From Peromyscus leucopus (lineage: Eukaryota; Chordata; Mammalia; Rodentia; Cricetidae), in NCBI RefSeq assembly GCF_004664715.2, contig NC_051071.1:90377436-90441435 (forward strand): DNA of 64,000 nucleotides, read 5' to 3'. The notes below the pieces were generated by a model. The model saw nothing but the letters and a program-made list of their open reading frames with translations. It was not told where the DNA came from and did no database searches. The translations under genes and the position numbers were made by a program. Shown here one piece after another: positions 54,443 to 64,000 of the stretch (the stretch's first letter is position 1; the number at the start of each line of letters is the position of its first letter).

Positions 54443-55116
54443 ATACCTTCCTGTGTCTAGCCGGAAATGACATCACAAAGGCCTACACACACGAGAGAGG
54501 TTAGGAGAGGGTTCTCCTCAGGGCTTTGTGGGAGCTCTGTGCAAAGGCTCATGTATCTCAAGTCAAAGCAGGCCTTGAGGCCTGGGCTAAGCTGGGCCCT
54601 GAAGAATCAGGTAGCAGTGAGCCAGGCGGGAAGAGAATGCGAGACCCCTTTTTATTTTTCCTTAGGGAATAAGCCTGGAAGTCCCATCTCAGCGGGAGAC
54701 TTAAGCATACTTTTCGACTCCCCTATTCACCTGGGGTACACATTGTGTTTAGATTATCAAAGCCCTCTTTCTTTCTTTTTCTAATGTACTTTTATTTTTG
54801 TGTTTGCCTCGAGTTTTTATGCAAACATATATTGTGCATCAAAGTCTTTTTTCTCATGGCCTTCTGCCACAGAAGCCAGACTGTCACAATAGCTGTTCCC
54901 ATTCTGATGTTGTGAGAGTTACCCAATCTCTCCCTCAGGTCTCCCAGACCCTTGTTTATTTGTAGGTCAACACATTCCTCACCGGCTCCTTCTTTGCTCT
55001 ACCTTCCTGGTGACACACAGAAACTGAAACACCAGAAACCAGGGCTTGAAGCGTCACGCCGTCACTTTGGAGGATGGCAGCTGCTGTCTGTATTGTGTCC
55101 TCGTCTCTCATCTTTT
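54443..55116. other. Single-copy sequence
   Basis: No gene or repeat recognised. Confidence 0.4.
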
Positions 55117-55254
55117 CTTTTTGTTTTGTCTCTGAGACCGGGTCTTATGTCGGCCTAGAGCTCACTACATAGCCCGGATTGGGCTGGAACCTGTGATCTC
55201 GTGTCCTAGTCTTGCGGGTCTTGGGCTGACAGATGTGCACCACCACGCCACCTT
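55117..55254 (-). repeat. Old B1-like SINE
   Basis: tctgagaccgggtcttatgt, agatgtgcaccaccacgcca. Confidence 0.7.
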
Positions 55255-56439
55255 CTATTCTGTTTCATGCCAGGCTGGTTAGAAGCCTCCAGGCTGTACC
55301 ACAAGATCAGGCTGAATGAATCATATTTGTAGACTCTATATTTTAGATCACAGAGCCATCGGCCTTTTGAAGAACCCTCATTTAAACACCTGGGGCCATC
55401 CTGTTGATGCTTCTTGTGAAAACAGGTCGAAGGTATTCAAGGTGGCTCTTCCCCAAATCCGAGCCCAATAAAAATGACACATGGGAACTTAAAAGGCTGT
55501 GGCTGAAGGGGAAAGGGAACAAGATGGAGCCGGGCAGGACAGCTGAGCCTTTTTCTGTCAGGCCCAGGAGAGTGGAAGGTTCCTCCTCCCCGCAAAGCTT
55601 CACTCCACGGAGGTGTTTATGAACCGGATGTGCTCACAGTGTCATGTCTGCATTCTCCTACCGAGCGAGGCTGTCCCGTCGTTTGTAGGAGGAGCTGCCC
55701 TCGGAGCATGCTCTGGGTCTTCGTAAACCAAAACTGCACACTTGCCCGATTACAGAAAATGCTCTCTGAGTCGCACATTCTGATCCTGCTGGCTGAGCCT
55801 CCAAGGGGCAGATAAGTCGCTCCTGGGCTCAGTAAGGCCGTCCTGTGTCAGCTGCCTGGCCAGTGGCGCTGCAGAGGTCGCAGGAAGCTACCCTGGTTGC
55901 CTTGGCTGGAGCCTCTCTGCCAAACTCACGCCAGGTGGAGCGTGGTGAGCCTGTTTGGACTTGGGGAGCAGAGGCTTTCTGGGTGAGGGAGCTTCACTTA
56001 GCCGTACAGTCGGAGCTGGGACGTTCTTCAGGGGTGGGGGCGGCTGTGGCTGGCGAGGGCTCCATCTCTCCCATGACCAGTAGTTTGCCTTTTTCGCCGT
56101 CTCTCCGCCCTTACCCTATGCTGCGTCTGCTCCTTCGCCCGTGTTTACCGGCAGACTAATGAACTCCCCAGTCTGAATCCGGAGAGAGCTGGCACAGGTG
56201 GCCTTGCCCTTTTAGTGGAGCCCTCCCCACAAAGCATCTTTATGAGCCATCAGCGGGCCCGCCTTGGACCAGGCGGCCACCTTTGGTCCAGGCCTTGGTC
56301 ACCTTAGTCGCTTGAGCAGGCAGGCATCAGGCCACTGTGACTCCTCTGATCCTGGAGCCTCTGGATTTGGCTCTTCCTATTAGAAGCAGCTGATAAATAA
56401 CAGTCCCTGGAACTTGTGGTCAGGCCACCGAGTGCCTCA
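55255..56439. other. Single-copy, GC-rich stretch
   Basis: SINE-free for about 1.2 kb with moderate CpG. Open frames lack domains. It could be conserved non-coding sequence, but that needs alignment. Confidence 0.4.
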
Positions 56440-56598
56440 TTTGCCTGAGCAGTGTGCGCTCAGATTTCCTTATCTGTACTAAAGGACCATAGTGGAATTT
56501 ATTTCACAGGGCTGCCACGAGGCTTCCGTGGAGCAGGGCACAGGCAAAGGTGCTTTGTAACCTGTTAAATATTACACCAATGATATCGTTATCAGAAG
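56440..56598 (+). repeat. MIR fragment
   Basis: Conserved MIR 3' order: tttccttatctgtactaaag, atttcacagggctgccacga, ggtgctttgtaacctg. Confidence 0.6.
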
Positions 56599-57300
56599 GG
56601 ATAACCCCTGGAGTCGTTTTTTATCTATTTGGCTTTGTAGAAAGGCTGCCCGGTCGTCTAGGAAGGGAACAATGGTGCGGGACTTGGGGAGGGAATCTCC
56701 TGTCCACAAAGAAGGGATATATATTCACAGTGACCCGCCGGAGTTCTGGCCTCAGGCTCTCACGGTGCCCAAGTACCTGGGGTAGCGTGCATGTGTGTGA
56801 GTGTGGAATTAGTGACCCAGAATTGAAGACCCTGGTTCCATGTCGTCTCTCTCTTCCTTCCTCATGCCTCCACTCTGCTAGTAACCTCTCAAAAAGGCTT
56901 TTAAAGACAAAGAGAAAAGGCGTACGGGAAATAAAAAGTGAGCTGAAAGGGGAGAGGTGACGGTGAATGGCGGCCGTAAGGGGATACTGGGTGTGAGTTC
57001 CCAGAAGGGCTGGGCTGTTCTGCCCACACAAACGAACTGCTCCGGAATTTTGGCTCAAAGCTAAACATCCTGTATCTGCCAGGAAATGTCAGGCTCTTTG
57101 TGTGAAAAGTGGCTCTGACCTTGGCCAAAGCTGCAGTTGGGCCCCTGGACCCCCAGACTCACTGCTTGGGGGAGCCAGTGAGGTCAGAGCCTTGACCCAC
57201 CAAGCAAGTACAGTGTCTTTGTTATTAGTTTTTACCAGGTCCCTCCACACTGAGAGGGAAAGGTGCTGTTTTAATGATTCCTTACCCCCAAAGCCAAATC
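56599..57300. other. Single-copy stretch
   Basis: SINE-free and moderately GC-rich. Overlapping open frames occur on both strands (136 and 145 codons) but share no domain signal, so I call none. Confidence 0.4.
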
Positions 57301-57428
57301 CAAACCCCAGCATTTGGGAAGCAGATGCAGGAGGATCAAGCGATCAAGGCTGGCCTCTGCTGCACAGTTGAGTTTGAAGCCAACCTGGGTTCCATGGAAG
57401 CTGGTCTTTAAAAACCCCAATACACAGA
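57301..57428 (+). repeat. B1 SINE, 5' shortened
   Basis: accccagcatttgggaagca, gatgcaggaggatcaagcga. Confidence 0.6.
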
Positions 57429-58177
57429 CAAAACAGCAAAGCAGGGTCTTTTTTGAATAGGCTCAAGGTGCTTACCTTCAGGTTGAACTACGAGCATTTG
57501 TAATTTATTCATGAAAGTGGATGTTCAGAAGTGCACAGAAAGCTGGGATGTCTGGGTCCAGCGCAAACTGCCTACGACATTCTGATGGCTGAGATGGGCC
57601 AGTGCGGTGCCGCCTGGGATGGGAGGATTAAACAAGGGACAGGACAAGTAGAAGCAGACTTTGGACATCTCCTTTCAAGAAGGGTACTGGAGGGCTGAAG
57701 GAGGGGAGGGAGGGAAGTGGGGAAGGGGACGAATCTCCCTCCCCGTGCTAGGCTAATTTCCTCATTGGCGTTGGCAGCTAGGTCTGCTGGGGGGCCTGGC
57801 TTTCTTCTCCAAGGGTTTTTAGTTCTCTGTTAATGAGAGCATTGGAGAAATTGCCATGGTAATTATAGTGTCTAGACTTGGGAGCTATGGAAGGCAGTAA
57901 GAGAATATTTAATTGCAGAGCTAAGAAGGCATGCGAAGATGACAAGGTTTTGAATCTTCCTTGAGAACAATGCTAGACTGAGCAGCGCTTCTTGAAATTG
58001 TCCTGACACTGTCTGTTATGTAAAGGGGAGTCTGCGGTGTTGTGTCTGAGCATTCAGGATTGTCAAAGTCCAGGTTTCTTCTGGTGTGTGGCTTAGCGAC
58101 AGAATGGAATGTGACTTAGTGACGACGGAATGGATGCAGAAGGCCCCAGATCCAGTCTTTAGCACTGAAAACAGAAC
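57429..58177. other. Single-copy stretch
   Basis: No repeat or gene is recognised. Confidence 0.4.
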
Positions 58178-58402
58178 AAGAACTGGGAGCATAGCTTAGC
58201 TGGCAGAGTACCCGCAGAGCACGCAGGAAGCTCTGGGTTGGATTCCCGGCGCTGTGTGGAATGGTGATGCACTCCTGTGATCCAAGTTCTTGGGAGACAG
58301 GAGAATCAGAAATTCAAGGTCTTCCTCAGCTACATAGCAAATTCAAGGTCCAAGATACATAATCTTTAAACAAACAAACAACAAACAAACAAACAAACCT
58401 TC
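58178..58402 (+). repeat. RSINE1/B4 SINE
   Basis: ggagcatagcttagctggca, gttggattcccggcgctgtg, gacaggagaatcagaaattc, then an (AAAC)n tail. Confidence 0.88.
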
Positions 58403-58527
58403 ATTTCTCCAGTGGGTTTCCAAGGGTCTGCAAGAGAAAGCTGTGCTGTGCTGCTGTGGTCTTGATCATGTCCACTTTTGAAGTATGCCGCCATAGAGGG
58501 TGGAGGGGCAGACGCTCTGGGATTTTC

Positions 58528-58710
58528 CTTTCTTTTGAGGCGGGGTCTTATGTAGACCGAGTGGCACCAAACTCACGATGTAGCTGAGGATGACCTTGAA
58601 CTTCTGATCCGCCTCCCCCCACCTCCCAAGGGCTGAAAGGACAGGGTGCCCGCCCCAGTGTTCTGCTTCCCGAATGTTAGGTAGCGCTCTACAGCAGAGC
58701 CACATAGCCA
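58528..58710 (-). repeat. RSINE1/B4 SINE
   Basis: Reverse: ttgaggcggggtcttatgta, then cgaatgttaggtagcgctct at the ID-like end. Confidence 0.75.
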
Positions 58711-59224
58711 GCTAAAATGCTCTGAATCTTGCCCAGATGAAGAAGATACCGAGTGGGTCTTCTGGAGAGGTGTGAAAAGTGAATAGGGACGGAACCTTTC
58801 CATCTCGCCAACCTTGGTCACCATATTTCCTCTTCTTCAGTTACATCACATCCTTTTCTAAAACGCTGGCTAGTGGGAGAACGAAGCAGGATGCTTTCCT
58901 CTCCGAGGTATCCTTGCCTTCAGGCAGCCAGGCGGGTAGAAACCCTCTCCACCACTTCCCCACTTGCAGAGGACAAAATGACTGATGCTCACGATGCTGA
59001 CTGGTGTGTGTCGGGCCACACCCTTCCTGTTCCTTTTGCTTTTTCCAAATCTAAGTATCACAGAGGTTTCTGCTGCTTATGCATGCAAATCTCCTTGTGG
59101 TAAAGAGCAACAACTGAAGAATGGGCATGTGAAAAAATCCTTACCTTATAGTCCACCTCCCAATTAAGCATTCTATAGATGAGTATAGATAACCCCTTGT
59201 GAAATTCAATGTATATAAAATATG

Positions 59225-59542
59225 TTTGTATGTTATATATTTATATAAGATGGAGTCTGAATATAAGATAAAAAGGTCAATTTTTGAACCTACTTTTAAA
59301 AAAGAACTACTTGTTTTAAATAGAATAAGTAATGAAATTTTTTTTGTCTGAGTTTATCAAATGTTACTGGACTGGATATTATATGTATGAATATAATGGA
59401 GTTTTTATCTGAATCTGTCAAATGTTAATGGACTAGAAATCATTAATGTAATTTTTGGCTATATATATTGTATATACTTATTGGATAGTTTTTCTTTTAT
59501 TAGTTATAAGATTTTTTTAATTTTAGACAAAAAGAGAGGAAA
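59225..59542 (+). mobile_element. ERV internal remnant with polypurine tract
   Basis: AT-rich non-coding sequence ending in the purine run aaaaagagaggaaa immediately before the LTR. The part with aacctacttttaaaaaag resembles the internal region of the element at 39907. Confidence 0.65.
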
Positions 59543-60054
59543 TGTGGTGGTATTGTGCTCCCCAAAATATTGTGTACCCTAATAAACTTATCTGGGGTCA
59601 GAGACAGGACAGCCACAATATTAAACATAGAGGATAGGCAGTGGTAGCACACACCTTTAATCTTAGCATTCCAGAGACAGAAATCCATGTGTTCAAGGAT
59701 ACAGCTAAGCATGGTGACTCATCATGCCTTTAATCCCAGAAAGTGAGCCTTTAATCCCAGGGAGTGGTGGTAGAAAGCAGAAAGGTATATAAGGTGTGAG
59801 GACCAGAAACTAGAAGCACTTGGCTGGTTAAGCATTTGGCTGGTTAAGCTTTCAGGCTTCTAGCAGCAGTTCAGCTGAGACCCATTCTGGATGAGGACTC
59901 AGAGGCCTCCAGTCTGAGGAAACAAGACCAGCTGAGGACCCGGCGAGGTGAGGTAGCTGTGGCTTGTTCTGGTTCTCTGACCTTCGAGCATTCACCCCAA
60001 TAACTGGCCTTGGGTTTGTTTTTATTAATAAGAACTTTTAAGATTCTTGCTACA
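59543..60054 (+). mobile_element. ERV 3' LTR (family with built-in B1-like segments)
   Basis: Starts tgtggtggtattgtgctccc and ends gattcttgctaca (TGT...ACA). It contains aataaacttatctggggtca, two cctttaatcccag-type B1 segments and ggtatataaggtgtg, in the same order as the solo LTR at 29079. Everything 5' of about 59.2 kb in the provirus is missing. Confidence 0.82.
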
Positions 60055-60463
60055 GGAGTCATGAAAATAGGTAACGTTAAACAGACTGTTGAATGACTGC
60101 CTTGTTATTTAAAATCTTGTAAACATATCAAAAATATGGAAATACCTCAACCTCTTTAAATATAGTATTCTGCTGTGTAAATTCCTAATCATTGATTCCA
60201 CCAAGCATTTGTTACTCCCTACTCTGTTATTATGTTCAGTTCTATAGTGACATCTTATCACTTCTATGATTTTATTTTTAAAAGATACATTATTTTTTAA
60301 ATCATCATTATTGAAAATATATTCTATATACAACAAACTAAAACCATAAAATATATGCAGCATGACTTTTGGATAAATGCATCCAGCCACATAACCTCTA
60401 CTTTAATCAAGCTATAGAAAGTTTCAGTCACCTCAGCAAGTCTCCGAATGCTCGGAATAATGA
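60055..60463. other. Single-copy AT-rich sequence
   Basis: No gene or repeat recognised. Confidence 0.4.
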
Positions 60464-60552
60464 CGCTGTAATCCTGGCACTCAGGAGGCAAAGGCAGGGT
60501 AGAGAATTTGAGGTTAGTTTGGGTTTTCTAGTGAGTTCGAGCCTGGCTCCAT
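60464..60552 (+). repeat. B1 SINE fragment
   Basis: ctgtaatcctggcactcagg, aggcaaaggcagggtagaga. Confidence 0.7.
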
Positions 60553-60879
60553 CCATATCGCTCCTCTTCCCTGCCCCAGAGCGCTGCCTCATGGTCCTTT
60601 GTAGCTAACATCCAGCCGGATCTCTGCTCCAGACAACTGCTGCTCTGTGTCAGTTTCTATAGGCTGTTGTACATTTTCTAGAATTTCATATATGAGGGAT
60701 TATATTATAGCATATAATTTTCTAAGTCTGGCTTCTTTTACATGATATGTTTAAAAATACATCTGTGCGGATGCCTTTATAAGCAGTTAATTTCTTTTTA
60801 TTGCTTATTGGCATTTCATTGTATAGATGTACCACAATTTATTGATTCATTCATTTGATAATTATATAGATTATTTCTA

Positions 60880-61012
60880 ATTTGCTATTATAAATTGATA
60901 TTATATTATCATATTAAATTAATAAATTATTACATTACTAAATTATATATTAAATTATGCTAAATTAAATATTTATTATATTTTAAAAACTAAATTAATA
61001 CAAATATTAATA
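60880..61012. repeat. AT-rich low-complexity sequence
   Basis: Almost only A and T, with attaaatta-type near repeats. It lies within the L1 remnant. Confidence 0.9.
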
Positions 61013-61071
61013 TGACTGAATCTTTGGGGAAATATGTTTTCATATCTTTTGCATAAGAATTTCATGAATGT

Positions 61072-61475
61072 CTTGGATTTCTAGTGCTGTAATAACATAC
61101 CACGATCGAAGATAACGTGGGAAGGAAAGGATTTATTTCACCTTACAATGCTCAGGTCACAGTCATCACTGAGGGAAGTCAGGGCAGAAACTCAAGGCAG
61201 GAACTTTGGAGGCAGGAACTGAAGCAGAGGACGTGGAGGAGCGCTGACTACTGACTCGTGTCTCCTTTCCTGCCCAGTTTGCTTTCTTCTACACCCTAGG
61301 ACCAGTTGCCCCCGCATGGCACTATCCACAGTGGGCTGGGCCTCCCTCATCAATCGCTAATCAAGAAAATGCCCCCCAGACTTGCCTATGGGCCAATCTA
61401 ATGGACACATTTTCCCAATTGATGTTCCCTGTTACCAGATGACCCTGGCTGTGTCAAATTGACCAAAACCAAACA
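61072..61475 (+). repeat. Rodent-wide interspersed repeat inside the L1
   Basis: ctagtgctgtaataacatac, aggaaaggatttatttcacc, tgggctgggcctccctcatc, gtgtcaaattgaccaaaacc. I know the type from rodents but not its certain name. Its CAA-rich end follows. Confidence 0.65.
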
Positions 61476-61740
61476 ACAACAACAACAACAAAAACAAAAA
61501 ACTCTAACCAGCATGATAAGCAAATACCAAATTGTTTTTCATAGTGGTTGTATCATTTTACATTCCCATCATTCATGTGGAGAGTTCCACATGGTCTCTG
61601 TATCTAATTTCAGTCATCTACTGTATCCTAGTAATTTGTTAGTATAGCTTTAATTTGTATCTCTGTGACTAATGATGGTAAACATCTTTCACAAGCTTTT
61701 AATCATTGCCCTAGCTTATGGACCTGTCCAATTGTGTTGC

Positions 61741-62027
61741 TGTGATGATTTGAATGAATGGGCCCCCCATGAGCTCGTATGTTTCCCAGTTGGTGAACTG
61801 TTTGGGAAGGATTAGGAGGTGTGGCCTTGCTGGAGGAGGTGTATCACTGGGGTTGGGTTTTGAGGTTTCAAAAGCCCATGCCAGGCCCAGGCTTTCTCTT
61901 TTTTCCTGCTGCCTTCAGATTATGGTGTAAAGCTCTCAGCTACTGCTCCAGCGCCATGCCTGTCTGCTTCCTGCCATGATGGTCATGGACTAACCCTCTG
62001 AAATGTAAGCAGGCCCACCATTAAATG

Positions 62028-62093
<66 letters not shown>

Positions 62094-62357
62094 CTTTTTT
62101 CTTTCTTTCTTTCTTTCTTTCTTTTTTTTTTTTTTTTGGTTTTTTGAGACAGGGTTTCTCTGTGTAGTTTTGTGCCTTTCCTGGAACTCACTTTGTAGGT
62201 CAGGTTGGCCTTGAACTCACAGAGATCCACCTGCCTCTGCCTCCTGAGTGCTGGGATTAAAGGCATGTGCCACCACCGCCCGGCTAAATGCTTTCTTTTA
62301 CGAGGGTTGCCTTGGTCATGGTGTCTCTTCATAGCAAGAGAACAGTAATAAAAGACA
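61741..62357 (+). mobile_element. MT-type MaLR LTR inside the L1, itself split by a B1
   Basis: Starts tgtgatgatttgaatgaatg and ends gtaataaaagaca. It contains ggaggtgtggccttgctgga, ccatgatggtcatggactaa and gttgccttggtcatggtgtc. Removing the SINE leaves about 370 bases, normal for the family. Confidence 0.8.
62022..62298 (-). repeat. Young B1 SINE with (TTTC)n tail inside the MT LTR
   Basis: Reverse B1 (about 62126-62284) whose tail became about 22 TTTC units. The 14-base target duplication taaatgctttcttt lies at 62022-62035 and 62285-62298. Confidence 0.95.
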
Positions 62358-62514
62358 GTTATCAAGTTAGAGAATTAAGCTGCTCTTCATAAATTTCAAA
62401 TATGAGTCATTTGACAGATGTATTCATTGCAAATATTTTATCCCAGTCTATGGATTGCCTTTCTACTTATTGATTTATTTTTGTGCTTGCAGGTATGTGT
62501 ACATGTATAGATGT

Positions 62515-62515
62515 G

Positions 62516-62551
<36 letters not shown>

Positions 62552-62573
62552 TGTGTGTGTGTGTGTGTGTGTA
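62515..62573. repeat. (GTGC)n-(GT)n microsatellite
   Basis: About nine GTGC units and about ten GT units, all alternating purine-pyrimidine. Confidence 0.97.
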
Positions 62574-62850
62574 GGCTAGAGGTTTACATTAGGCATTTTG
62601 CTCAATTGCTGTTGGACTTATTTTTTTGCAACAGGGTCTCTCATTGAACCTGGGGCTCAAAGTTCAGCTAGGCTGGCTAGCTGGTCAGCAAGCACCAGGC
62701 ATCTTCCTGACTCTGCCTGCCCAACTTCTGGGTTATAGGCTCACACTATTGTCCCTGGTTTTCACGTGGGTGCTGGGGATCAAATTCAAGAGCTCATGTT
62801 TGTACAACAAATATTTTATTCACTGAGTCATCTCCCCCACCCTTGGCCCC
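62574..62850 (-). repeat. B4-like composite SINE
   Basis: Same order as the elements at 29846, 30207 and 34265: GT run, gaggtttacattaggcattt, gcaacagggtctctcattga, gtgggtgctggggatcaaat, tcactgagtcatctccccca. Confidence 0.8.
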
Positions 62851-63111
62851 TTTTTATTTTTAAAATGTCTCTTCCAAAGAACAGAAGCTTGTGGTCTTGA
62901 TAAAGCCCATGAATTATTTTTTGACAGAGGAAGGAAGAGTGGTTAGTCTAGCTTTCGTGAAGAGAGCATACGGAATTCCAATCCCCTGAAAATTGTCAGA
63001 CTCATGCTGGAGTGTCCTATTAGTTAAAGGAGCCTTTCCTGTTGCCTTTGGTAATAGAATTTGCTGTATTTCCGTGTCCTCAAGAAGTGACTCTGAAACT
63101 TAACTTTTAAA

Positions 63112-63302
63112 ATATTATTTTTAGATGCTTATTTTGTCTACATATGAATATTTTCCCTTGAGTGTTTGTGTGTGATTCAAAAGATGTCAGACTCCCTGGA
63201 ATGGATGGTTGTGAGCCACCATGTGGGTGTTAAGAACCAACTTTGGTCCTCTGGAATGCAGTAACAAGTGCTCTTAACTTCACAGTCAACTGTCTAGCCC
63301 CT
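63112..63302 (-). repeat. B2 SINE
   Basis: Reverse B2: ctccctggaatggatggttg, gtgagccaccatgtgggtgt, caactgtctagcccc. Confidence 0.88.
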
Positions 63303-63415
63303 AAGTCTTAATTTTAAAATGTGCCTTAATTGGGAAATGTAGGGAAAAGGGAACATATCAGATCTCTACTGTCTATTTATATAGGATTATTCTTTCTCAT
63401 CCTCCTCCTGTTCTT

Positions 63416-63560
63416 CCTTTGGTTTTTTGAGACAGGGCTTCTCTGTGTTCTGATTGTCCTGGAACCTGCTCTGCAGACCAAGTTTTCCTCTAACTGGGAC
63501 ATCTTCCTGTCTGCCCTCTGGAGTGCTGGGACTGAAGGTGTGCACCACCACACCGGACTG
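63416..63560 (-). repeat. B1 SINE
   Basis: ggttttttgagacagggctt through ggtgtgcaccaccacaccgg. Confidence 0.92.
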
Positions 63561-64000
63561 GATTTTTTTCTTAATGTGTAATCTCGAGAAGTCTGTCTAA
63601 AATGCAAATATAATTCTCATGGAAAGAACACACTCAGCTGTGTGTATGTGAACACAGACATACATGTAAAACCCCTGTAAACACTGATGTCAAGAAGCCA
63701 AGAAGGGAAAAAACATAAGCTGTCAAAAGTCAGAATAATGATGCTGGAAGTATTCATGCAGTTCTTCCCGGCTCTGGGAAGAGAGTGGCAGGGCGCCATG
63801 GCAGCCAAGTTTTCCAGGATTCATTCCATCACACTCAGCCATCCAGGCACTCAGGGAGGCGCTGCAGCCGTGGTCTGCATGGGCCTGACGATGAGTCAGG
63901 CTTGAGGCACTGTCCACATGACACTAGTTTTGCAAGCATTATAAAACGGAAGAGTCACGGGGTCACAGAAACCTCCATCTAGATTTCAAGGGAAGGCCTG
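63561..64000. other. Single-copy sequence to the window end
   Basis: No gene or repeat recognised; moderately GC-rich from 63770. Confidence 0.4.

Larger units (their letters stand above)
60620..62470 (-). mobile_element. Old L1 fragment split by two insertions
   Basis: Minus-strand L1 ORF2 3' pattern in three blocks. Block 1 (60620-61071): tttattgcttattggcattt, cattgtatagatgtaccaca. Block 2 (61510-61740): ttgtttttcatagtggttgt, tttaatttgtatctctgtga. Block 3 (62358-62470): gcaaatattttatcccagtc, tatggattgcctttctactt. Order and orientation agree across all blocks. Confidence 0.8.

Noticed and set aside
56550..57058. Overlapping 136- and 145-codon frames as genes
   Set aside because: They oppose each other over the same sequence, have no recognisable domain and one includes a MIR remnant.
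59251..59256. ggagtc as the upstream target duplication for the LTR ending at 60054 (followed by ggagtc)
   Set aside because: The upstream copy lies inside AT-rich sequence resembling ERV internal region, so the match is more likely chance.
13261..64000. Exons of ZNF326, the next gene expected downstream
   Set aside because: No zinc-finger text, CpG island promoter or matching frame was found on either strand.

Overview
This is a mammalian nuclear window, almost certainly from a cricetid (hamster/vole/deer-mouse type) rodent. The evidence is the repeat set: many B1, B2, B3, RSINE1/B4 and ID SINEs, MT-type MaLR LTRs, and B1 copies carrying the right-hand variant 'ggacaggcaccaaa.ctaca' that I associate with cricetids. 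Several class-II (ERV2-like) LTRs are also present, with one element whose size fits the mys family described from Peromyscus. The species cannot be fixed from the sequence alone.

Layout. Positions 1-9868 read as the last intron of LRRC8D. Positions 9869-12447 hold the complete single coding exon of LRRC8D (858 residues, + strand), a subunit of the volume-regulated anion channel VRAC. Its 3' UTR runs to about 13.26 kb and contains several AATAAA signals. From about 13.3 kb to 64 kb I find no further protein-coding gene. In human and mouse the next gene downstream is ZNF326, and no ZNF326 exon is recognisable here, so this looks like the LRRC8D-ZNF326 intergenic interval.

The intergenic part is a record of retrotransposition. 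It holds: (a) LTRs of one related ERV2 group at 26.4, 33.8, 38.0 and 47.9 kb; (b) a 5'-truncated provirus-like element at 39.9-42.6 kb with primer-binding site, polypurine tract and 3' LTR, joined to the cut internal end of an opposite-strand ERV at 39.3-39.9 kb; (c) a second LTR family with built-in B1-like sequence at 29.1 and 59.5 kb; (d) MT-like LTRs at 7.0, 43.5 and 61.7 kb; (e) old L1, L2 and MIR fragments; (f) about 55 SINEs; and (g) long microsatellites.

Two minisatellites stand out: a ~0.8 kb array of 26-bp units at 45.7-46.5 kb, and five exact-length 48-bp (16-codon) units at 51.4-51.7 kb inside an open frame with no ATG. I see no evidence of a new gene system. The best leads are these two arrays, the composite ERV locus, the SINE-bearing LTR family and a few unexplained GC-rich single-copy patches. 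Repeat family names are from pattern recognition and boundaries of SINEs are approximate (about 10-20 bases).
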